This document shows positions 1 through 8,677 of a stretch of DNA of 64,000 nt, in pieces. The DNA comes from Paracoccaceae bacterium (GTDB lineage Bacteria > Pseudomonadota > Alphaproteobacteria > Rhodobacterales > Rhodobacteraceae): contig WRPH01000015.1 of assembly GCA_009773375.1 (NCBI GenBank), positions 62,001 through 126,000 on the forward strand, written 5' to 3'. Made by a program: the position numbers and the translations under genes. The notes under the pieces are model-generated. The model made no database searches and was not told the origin of the DNA. It saw only the letters and a program-made list of their open reading frames with translations. Numbering within the stretch: the stretch's first letter is position 1; the number at the start of each line of letters is the position of its first letter.

Positions 1-285
1 ACCGGTGGCCAGCCGGATCGGGCGCAAATGGGAGTGCACAGCCAGATTGATGACGGTTCGGTGCCCACACCATAACACCGGCTCTGCCTGCCCTGAAGAG
101 GTCATCACCAGATCACCCACAGCCAGATGTTCGACCGCGCGCTCGCCATGCGGGGTCAGAATCCGGGTTCCTGCTGCAAAGCATGGCACACCCATCGCGT
201 GCAGGACGCCGGGTTGCGCCGCGAAGGCCGGGCTGACCCCGGTCAGCACCACGCTTTCCCCGCCGGGGAAGGTCAGGCAGAGCCG
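1..285 (-). pseudogene. Hint-domain C-terminal part of the RTX protein, out of frame with it
   Basis: Read on the minus strand from about 285 down to base 1, the frame gives LTFPGGESVVLTGVSPAF, then GVPCFAAGTRILTPHGERAV and a block ending at VNLAVHSH-like residues. This is the Hint (hedgehog/intein-type) autoprocessing domain that ends many Rhodobacterales RTX proteins; its nucleophile would be the Cys of PCFAAGT. It is open to the window edge but lies one frame away from the RTX gene, whose own frame stops at 273-275. One extra C after the GCC codon next to that stop would give SALTFPGG and join the two parts. It is therefore best read as the separated C-terminus of the upstream gene, caused by an indel or a sequencing error. 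The true C-terminal end lies outside the window. Confidence 0.75.
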
Positions 286-2612
286 TCAGGATTTCGCAGG
301 TCTGACACATCCAGTTGATCGGCGGTAAAACCGCCGGTCAACGCCGTATCAAAGTCACTGATCACATCGGCGCCACCCGCCGCGCGCAAATCGAACCTGT
401 CGTTGCCGCTGCCGCCTGTCAGCAGATCGTTGCCAGCGCCACCCTGCAAGACATCGTTGCCGCTGCCGCCGTCGAGCAGGTCATTCTCACCGCCACCATA
501 AAGCCAATCGGCGTCGTCCCCGCCATAAAGACTATCCTGCCCGGCGTCACCCGAAAGGGTGGCACTGCCGGTCTGGTCTGAAAGGTAGTCATTGCCATCG
601 CCGCCAAAGGCCGCGTCATTGCCGGTGTTCGTCAGGATCAGATCGTTGCCGCTGCCACCGTAAAGCTGATCATCGCCGAGGTTGCCGTTCAGCGTGTCAT
701 CGCCCGCGCCCCCCCAGATACTATCGTTGCCGTCATCGCCCGAGGCGAAATCGTTGCCACTGCTGCCCGTAATCGAATCGCCACCACCACCGCCGTTGAC
801 ATTCACGCCGCTGCCGACTGCACTTGCGTCGATGGTGTCCGCAAGACCGCTGCCAGTGACCACCTCGATCTGGCTGAAACTGCCCGTCGCCGCACCGCCA
901 TTGTAGCTGTAGCTGCCCGCCTCTGTGCCGGTAAAGGTAACGCTGACGCCTTGGGTGGCCGGGTTGGTGAAGCTCAGCGTATCCCAATCGCTGCCGGTTT
1001 CGCCGCCTGTGATCGTATCCGTTCCGTCCGATCCGCCGATCAGAAAAGTGTCCCCGCCGTCGCCGCCTGACAACAGGTCGTTACCCGCGCCACCATCGAG
1101 AGTGTCGCTGCCGTCGCCGCCATAAAGCGAATCCGCGCCGACGCCACCAGACAGACTGTCAGAGCCAGCCTCACCCATCAGAAGATCGTCGCCCGCACTG
1201 CCCAGCACGGTGTCATTGCCCGCCCCGGCCCAGACGGTGTCATTTCCGCTGCCAGCATCAATCAGGTTGGCGCCGCTTTCGACTCCTTGCGAGATGTCGT
1301 CGATCAGATCGCGACCGGCACCGCCAAAGACCGTGTCATTGCCTGCGCCGAAATAGATCGTGTCGTTGCCCGCGCCACCGGTGATGAGGTCATCGCCCGC
1401 CATACCGAAAAGCTGCACGTTTCCTGTCGCGGCGGCGGCATTCAGCGTATCATCATAGCTTGTCGCCGCAATCGCTTCGATTTCCGAGAAACTGCCGCTT
1501 GCGCCGCCCTGATAGACGTAACTCCCGGCCTCGGTGCCACTGAAGGTCACACTGACGCCCTGGGTTGAGGTATAGTTGGCAAAAGTGATCAGGTCATTGT
1601 CGCCCGCGCTTTCACCGCCAAAAATGGTATCGCCCTGGTGATCGTCGGTGATGGCAAAGCTGTCGGTTCCAGCCCCGCCATAGAGGCTATCGCTACCCTG
1701 TGCCCCGGTCAGCCAGTCATCGCCTTCACCGCCATAGAGACTGTCATTGCCAAAGCCGCCATTGATCGAATCATTCCCCAAACCGCCGTCGATGCTGTCG
1801 TCACCGGATTCGTCGGACGACCAGCCGCCGAAGCTGTCATTGCCGTCGCCCAGCGAGACGGTGTCGTTGCCACTGCCGCCGAAAACGCTGTCATCGCCCG
1901 CCTCGCCCAGCAGCGAATCGTTTCCTGTGCCGCCAAAGATCGAATCCTTGCCATAGCCGCCGTAAACGGTGTCGTCGCCATCATCGCCGTAGACGGTGTC
2001 GTCGCCATATTGCGACACGATCAGATCATCATTCGCGCCGCCATAGGCAAGATCGCCCAAAGGCGCTGCATAGGTGAAGGTCTGGTTGCTGGCACCGGTA
2101 ATGGCGTCGAGGTAATAATTCTGATCGTCCAACAGCACATAATTATTGCTGGTCAGCGTCGAGAATGAATAGGTCTGCCCGGTCGCTATTGTGGTCACAA
2201 ATTGCTGGTTGCCAAGACTATCAATCCACCACAGCTTTACCGGCCCATCGGCGTTGTTGACGATGGTCAGAGTGGTCGGAAACCCCAGCGCGCCGCTGGC
2301 CATTGCGCTGCTGCTCAACCATTGACCGTCCCCAATGATGGTGTCGTTGCCAGTGCCGCCGTAAAGACTGTCAACGCCCTGACCGCCAACAAGGTTGTCT
2401 GCTCCGGTGCCGCCGTCGAGCAGATCATTGCCCGCCCCGCCCGAGGCCGCATCATTACCGTTGCCGCCGTAGACAGAATCTGCGCCGGTGCCGCCATAGA
2501 GTTCATCGTTACCGTCAAAGCCGGATAGCGTGTCGTTGCCCGCTACGCCCAAAATCGTGTCGTTGCCCGACCCGCCGACCATGGAGTCGTTGCCGCTGGT
2601 GCCTGTTACCAT
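273..2612 (-). CDS. RTX calcium-binding-repeat protein (probably type I secreted)
   Basis: 779 residues made mostly of GGxGxDxUx nonapeptide repeats, which fold into a calcium-binding beta-roll in secreted RTX proteins. It starts MVTGTSGNDS with no signal peptide, as expected for type I secretion. Three non-repeat parts stand out. Residues 111-181 resemble a VHL beta domain (PVKLWWIDSLGN, then ATGQTYSFST). Two copies of a module of about 48 residues (QGVSVTF-GTEAGSY) lie near 338-385 and 541-588. The frame ends DLRNPDGSA just before a Hint domain that continues in another frame, so the native protein was probably longer. No HlyB/HlyD/TolC secretion genes are in the window. The ligand or substrate is unknown. 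The start has only a weak ribosome site. Confidence 0.85.
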   Translation of the reverse strand: MVTGTSGNDSMVGGSGNDTILGVAGNDTLSGFDGNDELYGGTGADSVYGGNGNDAASGGAGNDLLDGGTGADNLVGGQGVDSLYGGTGNDTIIGDGQWLSSSAMASGALGFPTTLTIVNNADGPVKLWWIDSLGNQQFVTTIATGQTYSFSTLTSNNYVLLDDQNYYLDAITGASNQTFTYAAPLGDLAYGGANDDLIVSQYGDDTVYGDDGDDTVYGGYGKDSIFGGTGNDSLLGEAGDDSVFGGSGNDTVSLGDGNDSFGGWSSDESGDDSIDGGLGNDSINGGFGNDSLYGGEGDDWLTGAQGSDSLYGGAGTDSFAITDDHQGDTIFGGESAGDNDLITFANYTSTQGVSVTFSGTEAGSYVYQGGASGSFSEIEAIAATSYDDTLNAAAATGNVQLFGMAGDDLITGGAGNDTIYFGAGNDTVFGGAGRDLIDDISQGVESGANLIDAGSGNDTVWAGAGNDTVLGSAGDDLLMGEAGSDSLSGGVGADSLYGGDGSDTLDGGAGNDLLSGGDGGDTFLIGGSDGTDTITGGETGSDWDTLSFTNPATQGVSVTFTGTEAGSYSYNGGAATGSFSQIEVVTGSGLADTIDASAVGSGVNVNGGGGGDSITGSSGNDFASGDDGNDSIWGGAGDDTLNGNLGDDQLYGGSGNDLILTNTGNDAAFGGDGNDYLSDQTGSATLSGDAGQDSLYGGDDADWLYGGGENDLLDGGSGNDVLQGGAGNDLLTGGSGNDRFDLRAAGGADVISDFDTALTGGFTADQLDVSDLRNPDGSA

Positions 2613-2811
2613 GTCAGATCACCGCCATAAGACGCAAGTTCGGCATGGCAGGCGACGGGGGATGCAGGACAGACATGGGGCCTCGAACGTGAAACGCACA
2701 CAGGTGTGCGAAACCCGAGCCTAAGGCCAACAGCCTAACCCAAAGTTAAAAGCCCAATTTTATGGAACTGCCGCGTCTTGGTGAGCGATTGCTCAAACCA
2801 CCTTGCCGGAT

Positions 2812-2898
2812 TGGTGCGGATGAAAAGACTCGAACTTTCACTCCGATTAAAGAACAGCGACCTCAACGCTGCGCGTCTACCAATTCCGCCACATCCGC
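2812..2898 (-). tRNA. tRNA-Leu (anticodon GAG)
   Basis: On the minus strand the seven-base acceptor arms GCGGATG and CATCCGC pair perfectly and are followed by A and an encoded CCA end. The anticodon arm is CAGCG-TTGAGGT-CGCTG, giving anticodon GAG (reads CUC/CUU). The D region AATTGGTAGACGC, a long variable arm and the T-arm GTTCGAGTC identify a class II leucine tRNA. Length is 87 bases including CCA. Confidence 0.95.
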
Positions 2899-3045
2899 AC
2901 TGATCCGGCTAAGGTGGCGGCTGTTTAGCTGCACAACGGTCGGATGAAAAGGGGGATTCTGCACCGGAACGCAGACAAGCCCGCTGCCCGGTTGCATTCT
3001 GCCACGGCCCGCGCCATTTCTGAGCGGTATCAAGAGGACAGGCCC

Positions 3046-3699
3046 ATGACCGCAGTTGACTGGCAGCATCTTCCGGGGCTTGCTCCCTATGCCGAGACCC
3101 TTGCTGCAATGGAGGCGCGGGCCGCCGCGATCGCCGAAGGGCGCGCCGCCGAGGCGGTCTGGCTTCTGGAACACCCGCCGCTTTACACCGCAGGCACCTC
3201 GGCGCGGCGCGAAGACCTGACAGACCCGGATCGGTTCCCGGTGTTCGAGGCTGGGCGCGGCGGCCAATACACCTACCACGGGCCGGGCCAGCGCGTTGCC
3301 TATTGCATGCTGAACCTGAATGAACGCGGCCGTGATGTGCGCAAATTTGTCTGCGCGCTGGAAAACTGGGTGATCGCCACGCTGGCCGAATTCAACGTCA
3401 AGGGCGAGCGCCGTACCGGACGGGTCGGGGTTTGGGTGGTGCGGCCCGACAAGCCAGCCAACCCCGATGGCAGCCCGCGCGAAGACAAGATCGCCGCCAT
3501 CGGCGTCAAGCTGCGGCGCTGGGTGTCGTTTCACGGTATCTCGATCAATGTCGAACCGGATCTGTCACATTTCGGCGGTATCGTGCCCTGTGGCATCCGC
3601 GACCATGGTGTCACCAGCCTTGTCGATCTTGGCTTGCCTGTCACCATGGCCGATGTCGATGCCGCGCTGGCCCGCACCTTCCCGCGGTTTTTTCCTTAA
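3046..3699 (+). CDS. lipB: Octanoyltransferase LipB
   Basis: Transfers octanoyl from octanoyl-ACP to the lipoyl domains of dehydrogenase subunits, the first step of endogenous lipoate synthesis; cytoplasmic. The 217-residue protein shows [12 protein letters not shown], then AAIGVKL with the conserved lysine, and GGIVPCGI with the catalytic cysteine, all in the usual order and distance. I chose the ATG at 3046 because an AAGAGGACA site lies just upstream and the conserved fold begins soon after. An in-frame start at 2944 would add 34 unconserved residues and lacks a site. It stands alone between tRNA-Leu (opposite strand) and the cytochrome c2 gene. Confidence 0.95.
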   Translation: MTAVDWQHLPGLAPYAETLAAMEARAAAIAEGRAAEAVWLLEHPPLYTAGTSARREDLTDPDRFPVFEAGRGGQYTYHGPGQRVAYCMLNLNERGRDVRKFVCALENWVIATLAEFNVKGERRTGRVGVWVVRPDKPANPDGSPREDKIAAIGVKLRRWVSFHGISINVEPDLSHFGGIVPCGIRDHGVTSLVDLGLPVTMADVDAALARTFPRFFP

Positions 3700-3808
3700 G
3701 AGATAGGACATATCGCCACGCTGTAATTGCATATCAATCGCCAAAGGCTCACAGATTGGGGGCGAATCCACAAGCGACTCAGTCGCACCCGCTACCGATG
3801 AGGACATC

Positions 3809-4228
3809 ATGACCAAATTTTCCCTGATCGCTGGGCTGACCCTGGCAGTACTTGCCGCTCCGGCCTTTGCCGGGGACGCGGCCAAAGGCGAAGCTGACTT
3901 CAAAAAATGCAAAGCCTGCCACTCGATCATTGCTGATGATGGCACCGAAGTTGTCAAAGGCGGCAAGACCGGCCCGAACCTTTATGGTGTGATCGGTCGT
4001 CAGATCGGCTCGGTTGCTGATTTCAAATACGGTGAATCGATCGTCGAAGCCGGCGAAGACGGTGCCGTCTGGGATGAGGCTTCGCTGGCTGCTTATGTTG
4101 CTGACCCGGCCGCTTGGCTGAAAACCGCCACCGGCGAAGATGACGCGAAGTCGAAGATGACCTTCAAGCTGGCAAAGGGTGGCGAGGATATGGCCGCCTA
4201 TCTGGCTTCGCTGAAACCGGCGCAGTAA
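3809..4228 (+). CDS. cycA: Cytochrome c2 / c550-type periplasmic electron carrier
   Basis: 139 residues with an N-terminal signal peptide ending AAPAFA, then one haem site CKACH and the distal methionine in KSKMTFKL. The pattern KTGPNLYGVIGR and the insert carrying FKYGESIVEAG match the large (L-type) alphaproteobacterial cytochrome c2/c550. It shuttles electrons in the periplasm from the bc1 complex to terminal oxidases or the reaction centre. A GAGGAC ribosome site precedes the ATG. The next gene is ctaD, an oxidase subunit that such a carrier can feed; a terminator and an FNR box lie between them, so they are separate transcription units. The symbol cycA is by family resemblance. Confidence 0.9.
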   Translation: MTKFSLIAGLTLAVLAAPAFAGDAAKGEADFKKCKACHSIIADDGTEVVKGGKTGPNLYGVIGRQIGSVADFKYGESIVEAGEDGAVWDEASLAAYVADPAAWLKTATGEDDAKSKMTFKLAKGGEDMAAYLASLKPAQ

Positions 4229-4252
4229 TCCGCCCTTTCGGCCACACGATCT

Positions 4253-4285
4253 GCCCGGTTGCCCGACATGGCAGCCGGGCTTTTT
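4253..4285 (+). terminator. Rho-independent terminator of the cytochrome c2 gene
   Basis: GCCCGGTTGCC and GGCAGCCGGGC form an 11-base stem with one mismatch and a six-base loop, followed directly by TTTTT, 24 bases after the cytochrome stop codon. Confidence 0.85.
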
Positions 4286-4346
4286 CATGCCCGCTCGCCC
4301 CGGTCGGCGGGATGGCCTGCAAAAGCGGCACTTCAAACGTGAAAAA

Positions 4347-4360
4347 TTGATCCAGATCAA
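4347..4360 (+). promoter_or_regulatory. FNR/FnrL-type binding site upstream of ctaD
   Basis: TTGATCCAGATCAA matches the FNR consensus TTGAT-N4-ATCAA at all ten fixed positions. It ends 104 bases before the ctaD ATG at 4465 and follows the terminator of the preceding gene, so it sits in the ctaD promoter region. FNR-type proteins act when oxygen is low. Whether the effect here is activation or repression cannot be read from the sequence. Confidence 0.85.
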
Positions 4361-4464
4361 ACTTGAAGATTGCTCTGCCCCATGCGGCAAACTAAACACG
4401 CAATTGTAATCCGGCGTGAGAGCTCACGCGCGGACCAGTAATGCAACGACAACGGGAGATGCCA

Positions 4465-6135
4465 ATGGCCGACGCAGCCATCCATGGCCACGACCATGAG
4501 CACAAAGGGTTCTTCACCCGCTGGTTCATGTCGACGAACCACAAGGATATCGGGATCCTTTACCTGTTCACCTCGGGCCTCGTCGGCCTGATTTCGGTGA
4601 TCTTTACCGTCTACATGCGCCTGGAGCTGATGGAGCCGGGCGTGCAATACATGTGCACCGAGGGTATGCGTTTTGTGGCAGATGCCGCGCAGACCTGCAC
4701 CCCCAACGGCCACGTCTGGAACGTGACCGTCACCGCGCATGGCATCCTGATGATGTTCTTCGTGGTGATTCCGGCGCTTTTCGGCGGTTTTGGCAACTAT
4801 TTCATGCCGCTGCAAATCGGCGCGCCGGACATGGCCTTCCCGCGGATGAACAACCTGTCCTACTGGATGTATGTCGCTGGCACCTCGCTGGCAGTTGCCT
4901 CGGTGCTGTCGCCGGGGGGCAACGACCAACTGGGTTCGGGCGTGGGCTGGGTGCTTTACCCGCCGCTGTCGACCAACGAAGGCGGCTACTCGATGGACCT
5001 CGCGATTTTCGCGGTTCACCTGTCGGGGGCCTCGTCGATTCTGGGCGCGATCAACATGATCACCACCTTCCTGAACATGCGCACGCCGGGGATGACCCTG
5101 CATAAAGTGCCGCTGTTCGGCTGGTCGATCTTCGTCACCGCATGGCTGATTCTGCTGTCGCTGCCGGTGCTGGCAGGCGCTATCACCATGCTGTTGACCG
5201 ACCGTAACTTCGGCACCACCTTCTTCCAGCCCTCGGGCGGCGGTGACCCGATTCTGTATCAGCACATCCTGTGGTTCTTCGGCCACCCGGAAGTGTATAT
5301 CATCGTGATCCCGGCCTTCGGCATCATCAGCCAGGTGATTTCGACCTTTTCGCGCAAACCGATCTTTGGCTACCTGCCGATGGTTTACGCGATGGTTGCA
5401 ATCGGCGTGCTGGGCTTCGTCGTCTGGGCACACCACATGTATACAGTCGGCATGTCGCTGACCCAGCAATCCTACTTCATGCTGGCAACCATGGTGATCG
5501 CGGTGCCGACCGGCATCAAGATCTTCTCGTGGATCGCAACGATGTGGGGCGGCTCGATCGAATTCAAGACGCCGATGCTGTTCGCCTTCGGCTTCCTGTT
5601 CCTGTTCACCGTCGGCGGCGTGACTGGCATTGTGCTGTCGCAGGCTCCGGTCGACCGCGCCTATCATGACACCTACTATGTCATCGCACACTTCCACTAT
5701 GTGATGTCGCTTGGTGCCGTGTTCGGCATCTTTGCCGGGGTCTACTTCTGGATCGGCAAGATGTCGGGCCGCCAGTATCCGGAATGGGCGGGCAAGTTGC
5801 ACTTCTTCATGATGTTCATCGGCTCCAACCTGACCTTCTTCCCGCAGCACTTCCTGGGCCGTCAGGGCATGCCGCGCCGCTACATCGACTATCCCGAGGC
5901 TTACGCCTACTGGAACTACGTCTCGACGATCGGTGCCTTCATCGCCTTCGCGTCCTTTGTGTTCTTCATCGTCATCGTGTTCTACACCCTGTTCGCAGGC
6001 AAGCGCGTGACCGAGAACAACTACTGGAACGAATACGCTGACACCCTGGAATGGACCCTGCCCTGCCCGCCGCCCGAACACACGTTCGAGCAGCTGCCGA
6101 AGCGGTCCGATTGGGATCACAGCCACGGCCACTAA
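4465..6135 (+). CDS. ctaD: aa3-type cytochrome c oxidase subunit I
   Basis: Catalytic subunit of the haem-copper oxidase that reduces oxygen to water and pumps protons across the inner membrane. 556 residues from the ATG at 4465, which follows an ACGGGAG site. Visible signatures include the haem a histidine region [10 protein letters not shown], the CuB region [13 protein letters not shown] with the His-Tyr pair, [10 protein letters not shown], and [13 protein letters not shown] with the axial histidines of haem a3 and a. Twelve membrane segments are expected. The other cta genes are not nearby; a separate ctaD is usual in Paracoccus and Rhodobacter. A start at 4441 would add eight residues but has no clear site. 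Confidence 0.97.
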   Translation: MADAAIHGHDHEHKGFFTRWFMSTNHKDIGILYLFTSGLVGLISVIFTVYMRLELMEPGVQYMCTEGMRFVADAAQTCTPNGHVWNVTVTAHGILMMFFVVIPALFGGFGNYFMPLQIGAPDMAFPRMNNLSYWMYVAGTSLAVASVLSPGGNDQLGSGVGWVLYPPLSTNEGGYSMDLAIFAVHLSGASSILGAINMITTFLNMRTPGMTLHKVPLFGWSIFVTAWLILLSLPVLAGAITMLLTDRNFGTTFFQPSGGGDPILYQHILWFFGHPEVYIIVIPAFGIISQVISTFSRKPIFGYLPMVYAMVAIGVLGFVVWAHHMYTVGMSLTQQSYFMLATMVIAVPTGIKIFSWIATMWGGSIEFKTPMLFAFGFLFLFTVGGVTGIVLSQAPVDRAYHDTYYVIAHFHYVMSLGAVFGIFAGVYFWIGKMSGRQYPEWAGKLHFFMMFIGSNLTFFPQHFLGRQGMPRRYIDYPEAYAYWNYVSTIGAFIAFASFVFFIVIVFYTLFAGKRVTENNYWNEYADTLEWTLPCPPPEHTFEQLPKRSDWDHSHGH

Positions 6136-6152
6136 GGTTTGGTAAAATGAGA

Positions 6153-6180
6153 AAAGCCCCGCAGCAAAGCGGGGCTTTTT
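6153..6180 (+). terminator. Terminator of ctaD
   Basis: AAAGCCCCGC and GCGGGGCTTT form a perfect 10-base stem with a six-base loop and continue into a T-rich run, 17 bases after the ctaD stop codon. Confidence 0.93.
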
Positions 6181-6245
6181 GCTTTTCAAACTACCGATCC
6201 GCACTGCCCCCTTTTCTTGTCAAACCGGCGCGCTATGATTTCCGC

Positions 6246-6734
6246 ATGCCCTACGAATGGCTCCCCTCAGATGGCGATACCCAGCGGCTGCATCTGTGGC
6301 CCTACCGCTCGCTACCCCGGCGCGGCATGGTCTGGTTTATTGGAAGCACTGCCGCGTTGATCGCCCTGCCGCTGCTGGTGCTGCTTGGATCGCCGGTGCT
6401 CTGGGGGCTGCTGCCATTTTTGCTGCTGACCCTGTGGGGAATCTGGACCGCGCTGAGTCGAAGCTTCAAAGATGGCGAGACTCTGGAGGATCTACGGCTT
6501 GACCGCGACGAGATCAGCTTGACCCGGCATGACCGCAAGGGGGAACATCGCTGGCAGGCCAACCCGCACTGGGTTCGAGTCACGCTTCACAAAACCAAAG
6601 GCCCCGTGCCAGACTATCTGACCCTTACAGGCAATGGCCGCGAGGTGGAGCTGGGGGCGTTCTTGTCACCCGAGGAACGTCTCGCGCTGGACATTGAGCT
6701 AAGAAGAAGGCTCAGCGCCACGCGTCGAGCCTAA
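6246..6734 (+). CDS. DUF2244 family membrane protein
   Basis: 162 residues. The N-terminus is WLPSDGDTQRLHLWPYRSLP; two hydrophobic segments follow around residues 30-75, then a soluble tail with LRLDRDEISLTR and VPDYLTLTGNGREVELGAFLSPEER. This layout matches DUF2244, often found beside cytochrome oxidase genes in alphaproteobacteria. No biochemical role is established to my knowledge; the position directly after ctaD suggests an oxidase-related job, but that is inference. The ATG at 6246 follows the ctaD terminator closely, so its promoter must lie in or just after that hairpin. Farther upstream starts run into ctaD and are unlikely. Confidence 0.8.
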   Translation: MPYEWLPSDGDTQRLHLWPYRSLPRRGMVWFIGSTAALIALPLLVLLGSPVLWGLLPFLLLTLWGIWTALSRSFKDGETLEDLRLDRDEISLTRHDRKGEHRWQANPHWVRVTLHKTKGPVPDYLTLTGNGREVELGAFLSPEERLALDIELRRRLSATRRA

Positions 6735-6778
6735 ATTCTTTGCAAAAGAATTTAACCAAAATCCTTCAAAAGGATTTT
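6733..6778. terminator. Bidirectional terminator region with two hairpins
   Basis: AAATTCTT/AAGAATTT and AAAATCCTT/AAGGATTTT are two consecutive A+T-rich inverted repeats placed between the convergent DUF2244 and YqeY-type genes. Each has T-rich edges on both strands. Confidence 0.65.
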
Positions 6779-6783
6779 GCGCC

Positions 6784-7236
6784 TTAGCCCAGCCGCGCCT
6801 TGATCAACCCGCCGACTGCGCCAAAATCCATCATGCCGGTATATTTGCCCTTCAGCACCGCCATGACCTTGCCCATGTCCTTGAGGCTGACAGCGCCCGT
6901 TTCCGCCACCGCCGCCGCGATCGCCGCTTCTACTTCATCCGCGCTCAGCTGTTGCGGCAAGAATTCAGAGATCACCTTGATCTCATTCAACTCTTTCGCC
7001 TCCAGCTCGGGCCGCCCGCCCACCGCATAGGCTTTTGCCGATTCCTGGCGTTGCTTCACCATCTTGCCCAACAGTGCCAGAATATCGGCATCGCCCACTT
7101 CACCGCCCTCGCCGCGCGCGGCGATTTCACGGTCTTTGATCGATGCAGAAATCATCCGCAGCGCCGAAAGCCGCTCGGCTTGCTTGGCCCTCATCGCCTC
7201 TTTCACCGCCTCTTGCAGCCGCTCGCGCAACGCCAT
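6784..7236 (-). CDS. GatB/YqeY domain-containing protein
   Basis: 150 residues starting MALRERLQEAVKEAMRAKQAERLSALRMI, followed by VKQRQESAKAY, IKVISEFLPQQLS, and the C-terminal GKVMAVLKGKYTGMMDFG. These are the hallmarks of the stand-alone YqeY family, related to the tail domain of the GatB amidotransferase subunit. The family is thought to contact tRNA, but its exact role is unsettled. The start at 7236 follows AAGGAGTGCGGAAG. It is divergent from carA with about 175 bases between them, an arrangement common in Rhodobacterales. Confidence 0.9.
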   Translation of the reverse strand: MALRERLQEAVKEAMRAKQAERLSALRMISASIKDREIAARGEGGEVGDADILALLGKMVKQRQESAKAYAVGGRPELEAKELNEIKVISEFLPQQLSADEVEAAIAAAVAETGAVSLKDMGKVMAVLKGKYTGMMDFGAVGGLIKARLG

Positions 7237-7410
7237 CTTCCGCACTCCTTGAAACTCTTCGCGACCATACACCCGCGCCCGTTTTCGCGCAACCGAACCC
7301 GCAAAGCGCAAGCCTTTGATAACCATATGAAATCCTTTTGCGGCAAACCCTTGACCCTGCCAGCCCCTGCAACTAGTGTCCGGCAGATTTTGCCAATGGG
7401 AGTCGCCACC

Positions 7411-8571
7411 ATGCCCACCTCCTCCGAAACCCGCCCGACCGCCTGCATCGCGCTTTCTGACGGCTCGGTGTTCTATGGCCATGGCTTTGGAGCCAAGGGG
7501 GAAACGGTGGCCGAGCTGGTGTTCAACACCGCGATGACCGGCTATCAGGAAATCATGACCGACCCGTCTTACGCGGGTCAGGTTGTCACCTTCACGTTCC
7601 CGCATATCGGCAATACCGGCGTCAACGTCGAAGACGACGAAACCGCCATGCCGGTTGCCGCTGGCATGGTGGTGAAATGGGACCCGACCGAGCCGTCGAA
7701 CTGGCGTTCTACTGCTGATTTGCAGAGTTGGCTCGCGCAAAAGGGCCGTATCGGCGTTGGCGGTATCGATACGCGCCGCCTGACTCGTGCCATCCGCCAG
7801 CAAGGCGCACCGCATGTGGCGCTGGCCCACGATCCGGCGGGCAACTTCGACATTGGCGCGCTGGTCGCAAAGGCGCGCGCCTGGGCAGGTCTGGTCGGGC
7901 TTGATCTGGCCAAGGATGTGTCCTGCACGCAATCCTATTCGTGGGATGAACAGTTGTGGGCCTGGCCTGCGGGCTACACCAAGCGCAGTGGCCCCGGCCT
8001 CCGTGTGGTGGCGATTGATTATGGTGCCAAGCGCAACATCCTGCGCTGTCTTGCGTCGGCGGGTTGCGAAGTCACCGTGCTGCCCGCCACCGCCACCGCC
8101 GAAGACGTGCTGGCGCTGAGCCCTGAAGGCGTGTTCCTGTCAAACGGCCCCGGCGACCCCGCCGCAACCGGCGCTTATGCCGTGCCGATGATTCAGGGCG
8201 TGCTGGCGCATGATCTGCCGATGTTCGGGATTTGCCTTGGACATCAGATGCTTGCGCTGGCCTTGGGTGCCAAGACAGTCAAGATGAACCACGGCCACCA
8301 CGGCGCCAACCATCCGGTAAAAGACCTGACCACTGGCAAGGTGGAAATCACCTCGATGAACCACGGCTTCACCGTGGATAGCCAGACGCTGCCAAAAGGC
8401 GTCAGCGAAACCCATGTGTCGTTGTTCGACGGTTCAAACTGTGGCATCGCAGTGGATGGCAAGCCGATCTTCTCGGTGCAATACCATCCGGAGGCCTCGC
8501 CTGGCCCACAGGACAGCTACTATCTGTTCGAGCGGTTTGCCGAGGCGATCCGCGCCCGTCGCGCAGCTTAA
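7411..8571 (+). CDS. carA: Carbamoyl-phosphate synthase small subunit
   Basis: Glutaminase subunit that releases ammonia from glutamine for carbamoyl phosphate synthesis (arginine and pyrimidine pathways). 386 residues. The N-terminal half carries GYQEIMTDPSYAGQ and PHIGNTGVN. The class I glutamine amidotransferase half carries LSNGPGDP, FGICLGHQ with the nucleophilic cysteine, and a final QYHPEASPGPQD with the catalytic histidine. The ATG at 7411 lies eight bases after GGGAG; another ATG at 7396 would add five residues. carB is not in the window. Confidence 0.97.
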   Translation: MPTSSETRPTACIALSDGSVFYGHGFGAKGETVAELVFNTAMTGYQEIMTDPSYAGQVVTFTFPHIGNTGVNVEDDETAMPVAAGMVVKWDPTEPSNWRSTADLQSWLAQKGRIGVGGIDTRRLTRAIRQQGAPHVALAHDPAGNFDIGALVAKARAWAGLVGLDLAKDVSCTQSYSWDEQLWAWPAGYTKRSGPGLRVVAIDYGAKRNILRCLASAGCEVTVLPATATAEDVLALSPEGVFLSNGPGDPAATGAYAVPMIQGVLAHDLPMFGICLGHQMLALALGAKTVKMNHGHHGANHPVKDLTTGKVEITSMNHGFTVDSQTLPKGVSETHVSLFDGSNCGIAVDGKPIFSVQYHPEASPGPQDSYYLFERFAEAIRARRAA

Positions 8572-8677
8572 CCGACAGGAAAACCAGAATTTTACGGCAA
8601 TTCGCCCGGATATTCTGAGTGAATTAATGAAGCGTTAACTCTTCGTGCGCAGGTTGGACCTGCCGCCCGGAGGGTTC

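Noticed and set aside
262..290. Programmed ribosomal frameshift joining the RTX repeats to the Hint domain
   Set aside because: No X-XXY-YYZ slippery heptamer or stimulatory hairpin is visible; an indel explains the data more simply.
1..2612. The repeated DNA of the RTX genes as a CRISPR array or minisatellite
   Set aside because: The repeats are degenerate 27-base coding units of the RTX nonapeptide, without spacers or identical direct repeats.
2812..2898. tRNA-Leu as the attachment site of an island carrying the RTX gene
   Set aside because: The RTX gene does lie just beyond the tRNA 3' end, but I find no repeat of the tRNA end and no integrase in the window, so there is no positive evidence.
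2863..3534. A 223-codon minus-strand frame overlapping lipB and the tRNA
   Set aside because: It reads through tRNA-Leu and the antisense of lipB and shows no domain.
4357..6204. A 615-codon minus-strand frame over ctaD
   Set aside because: Antisense of ctaD; His/Arg/Gln-rich translation with no recognisable domain.
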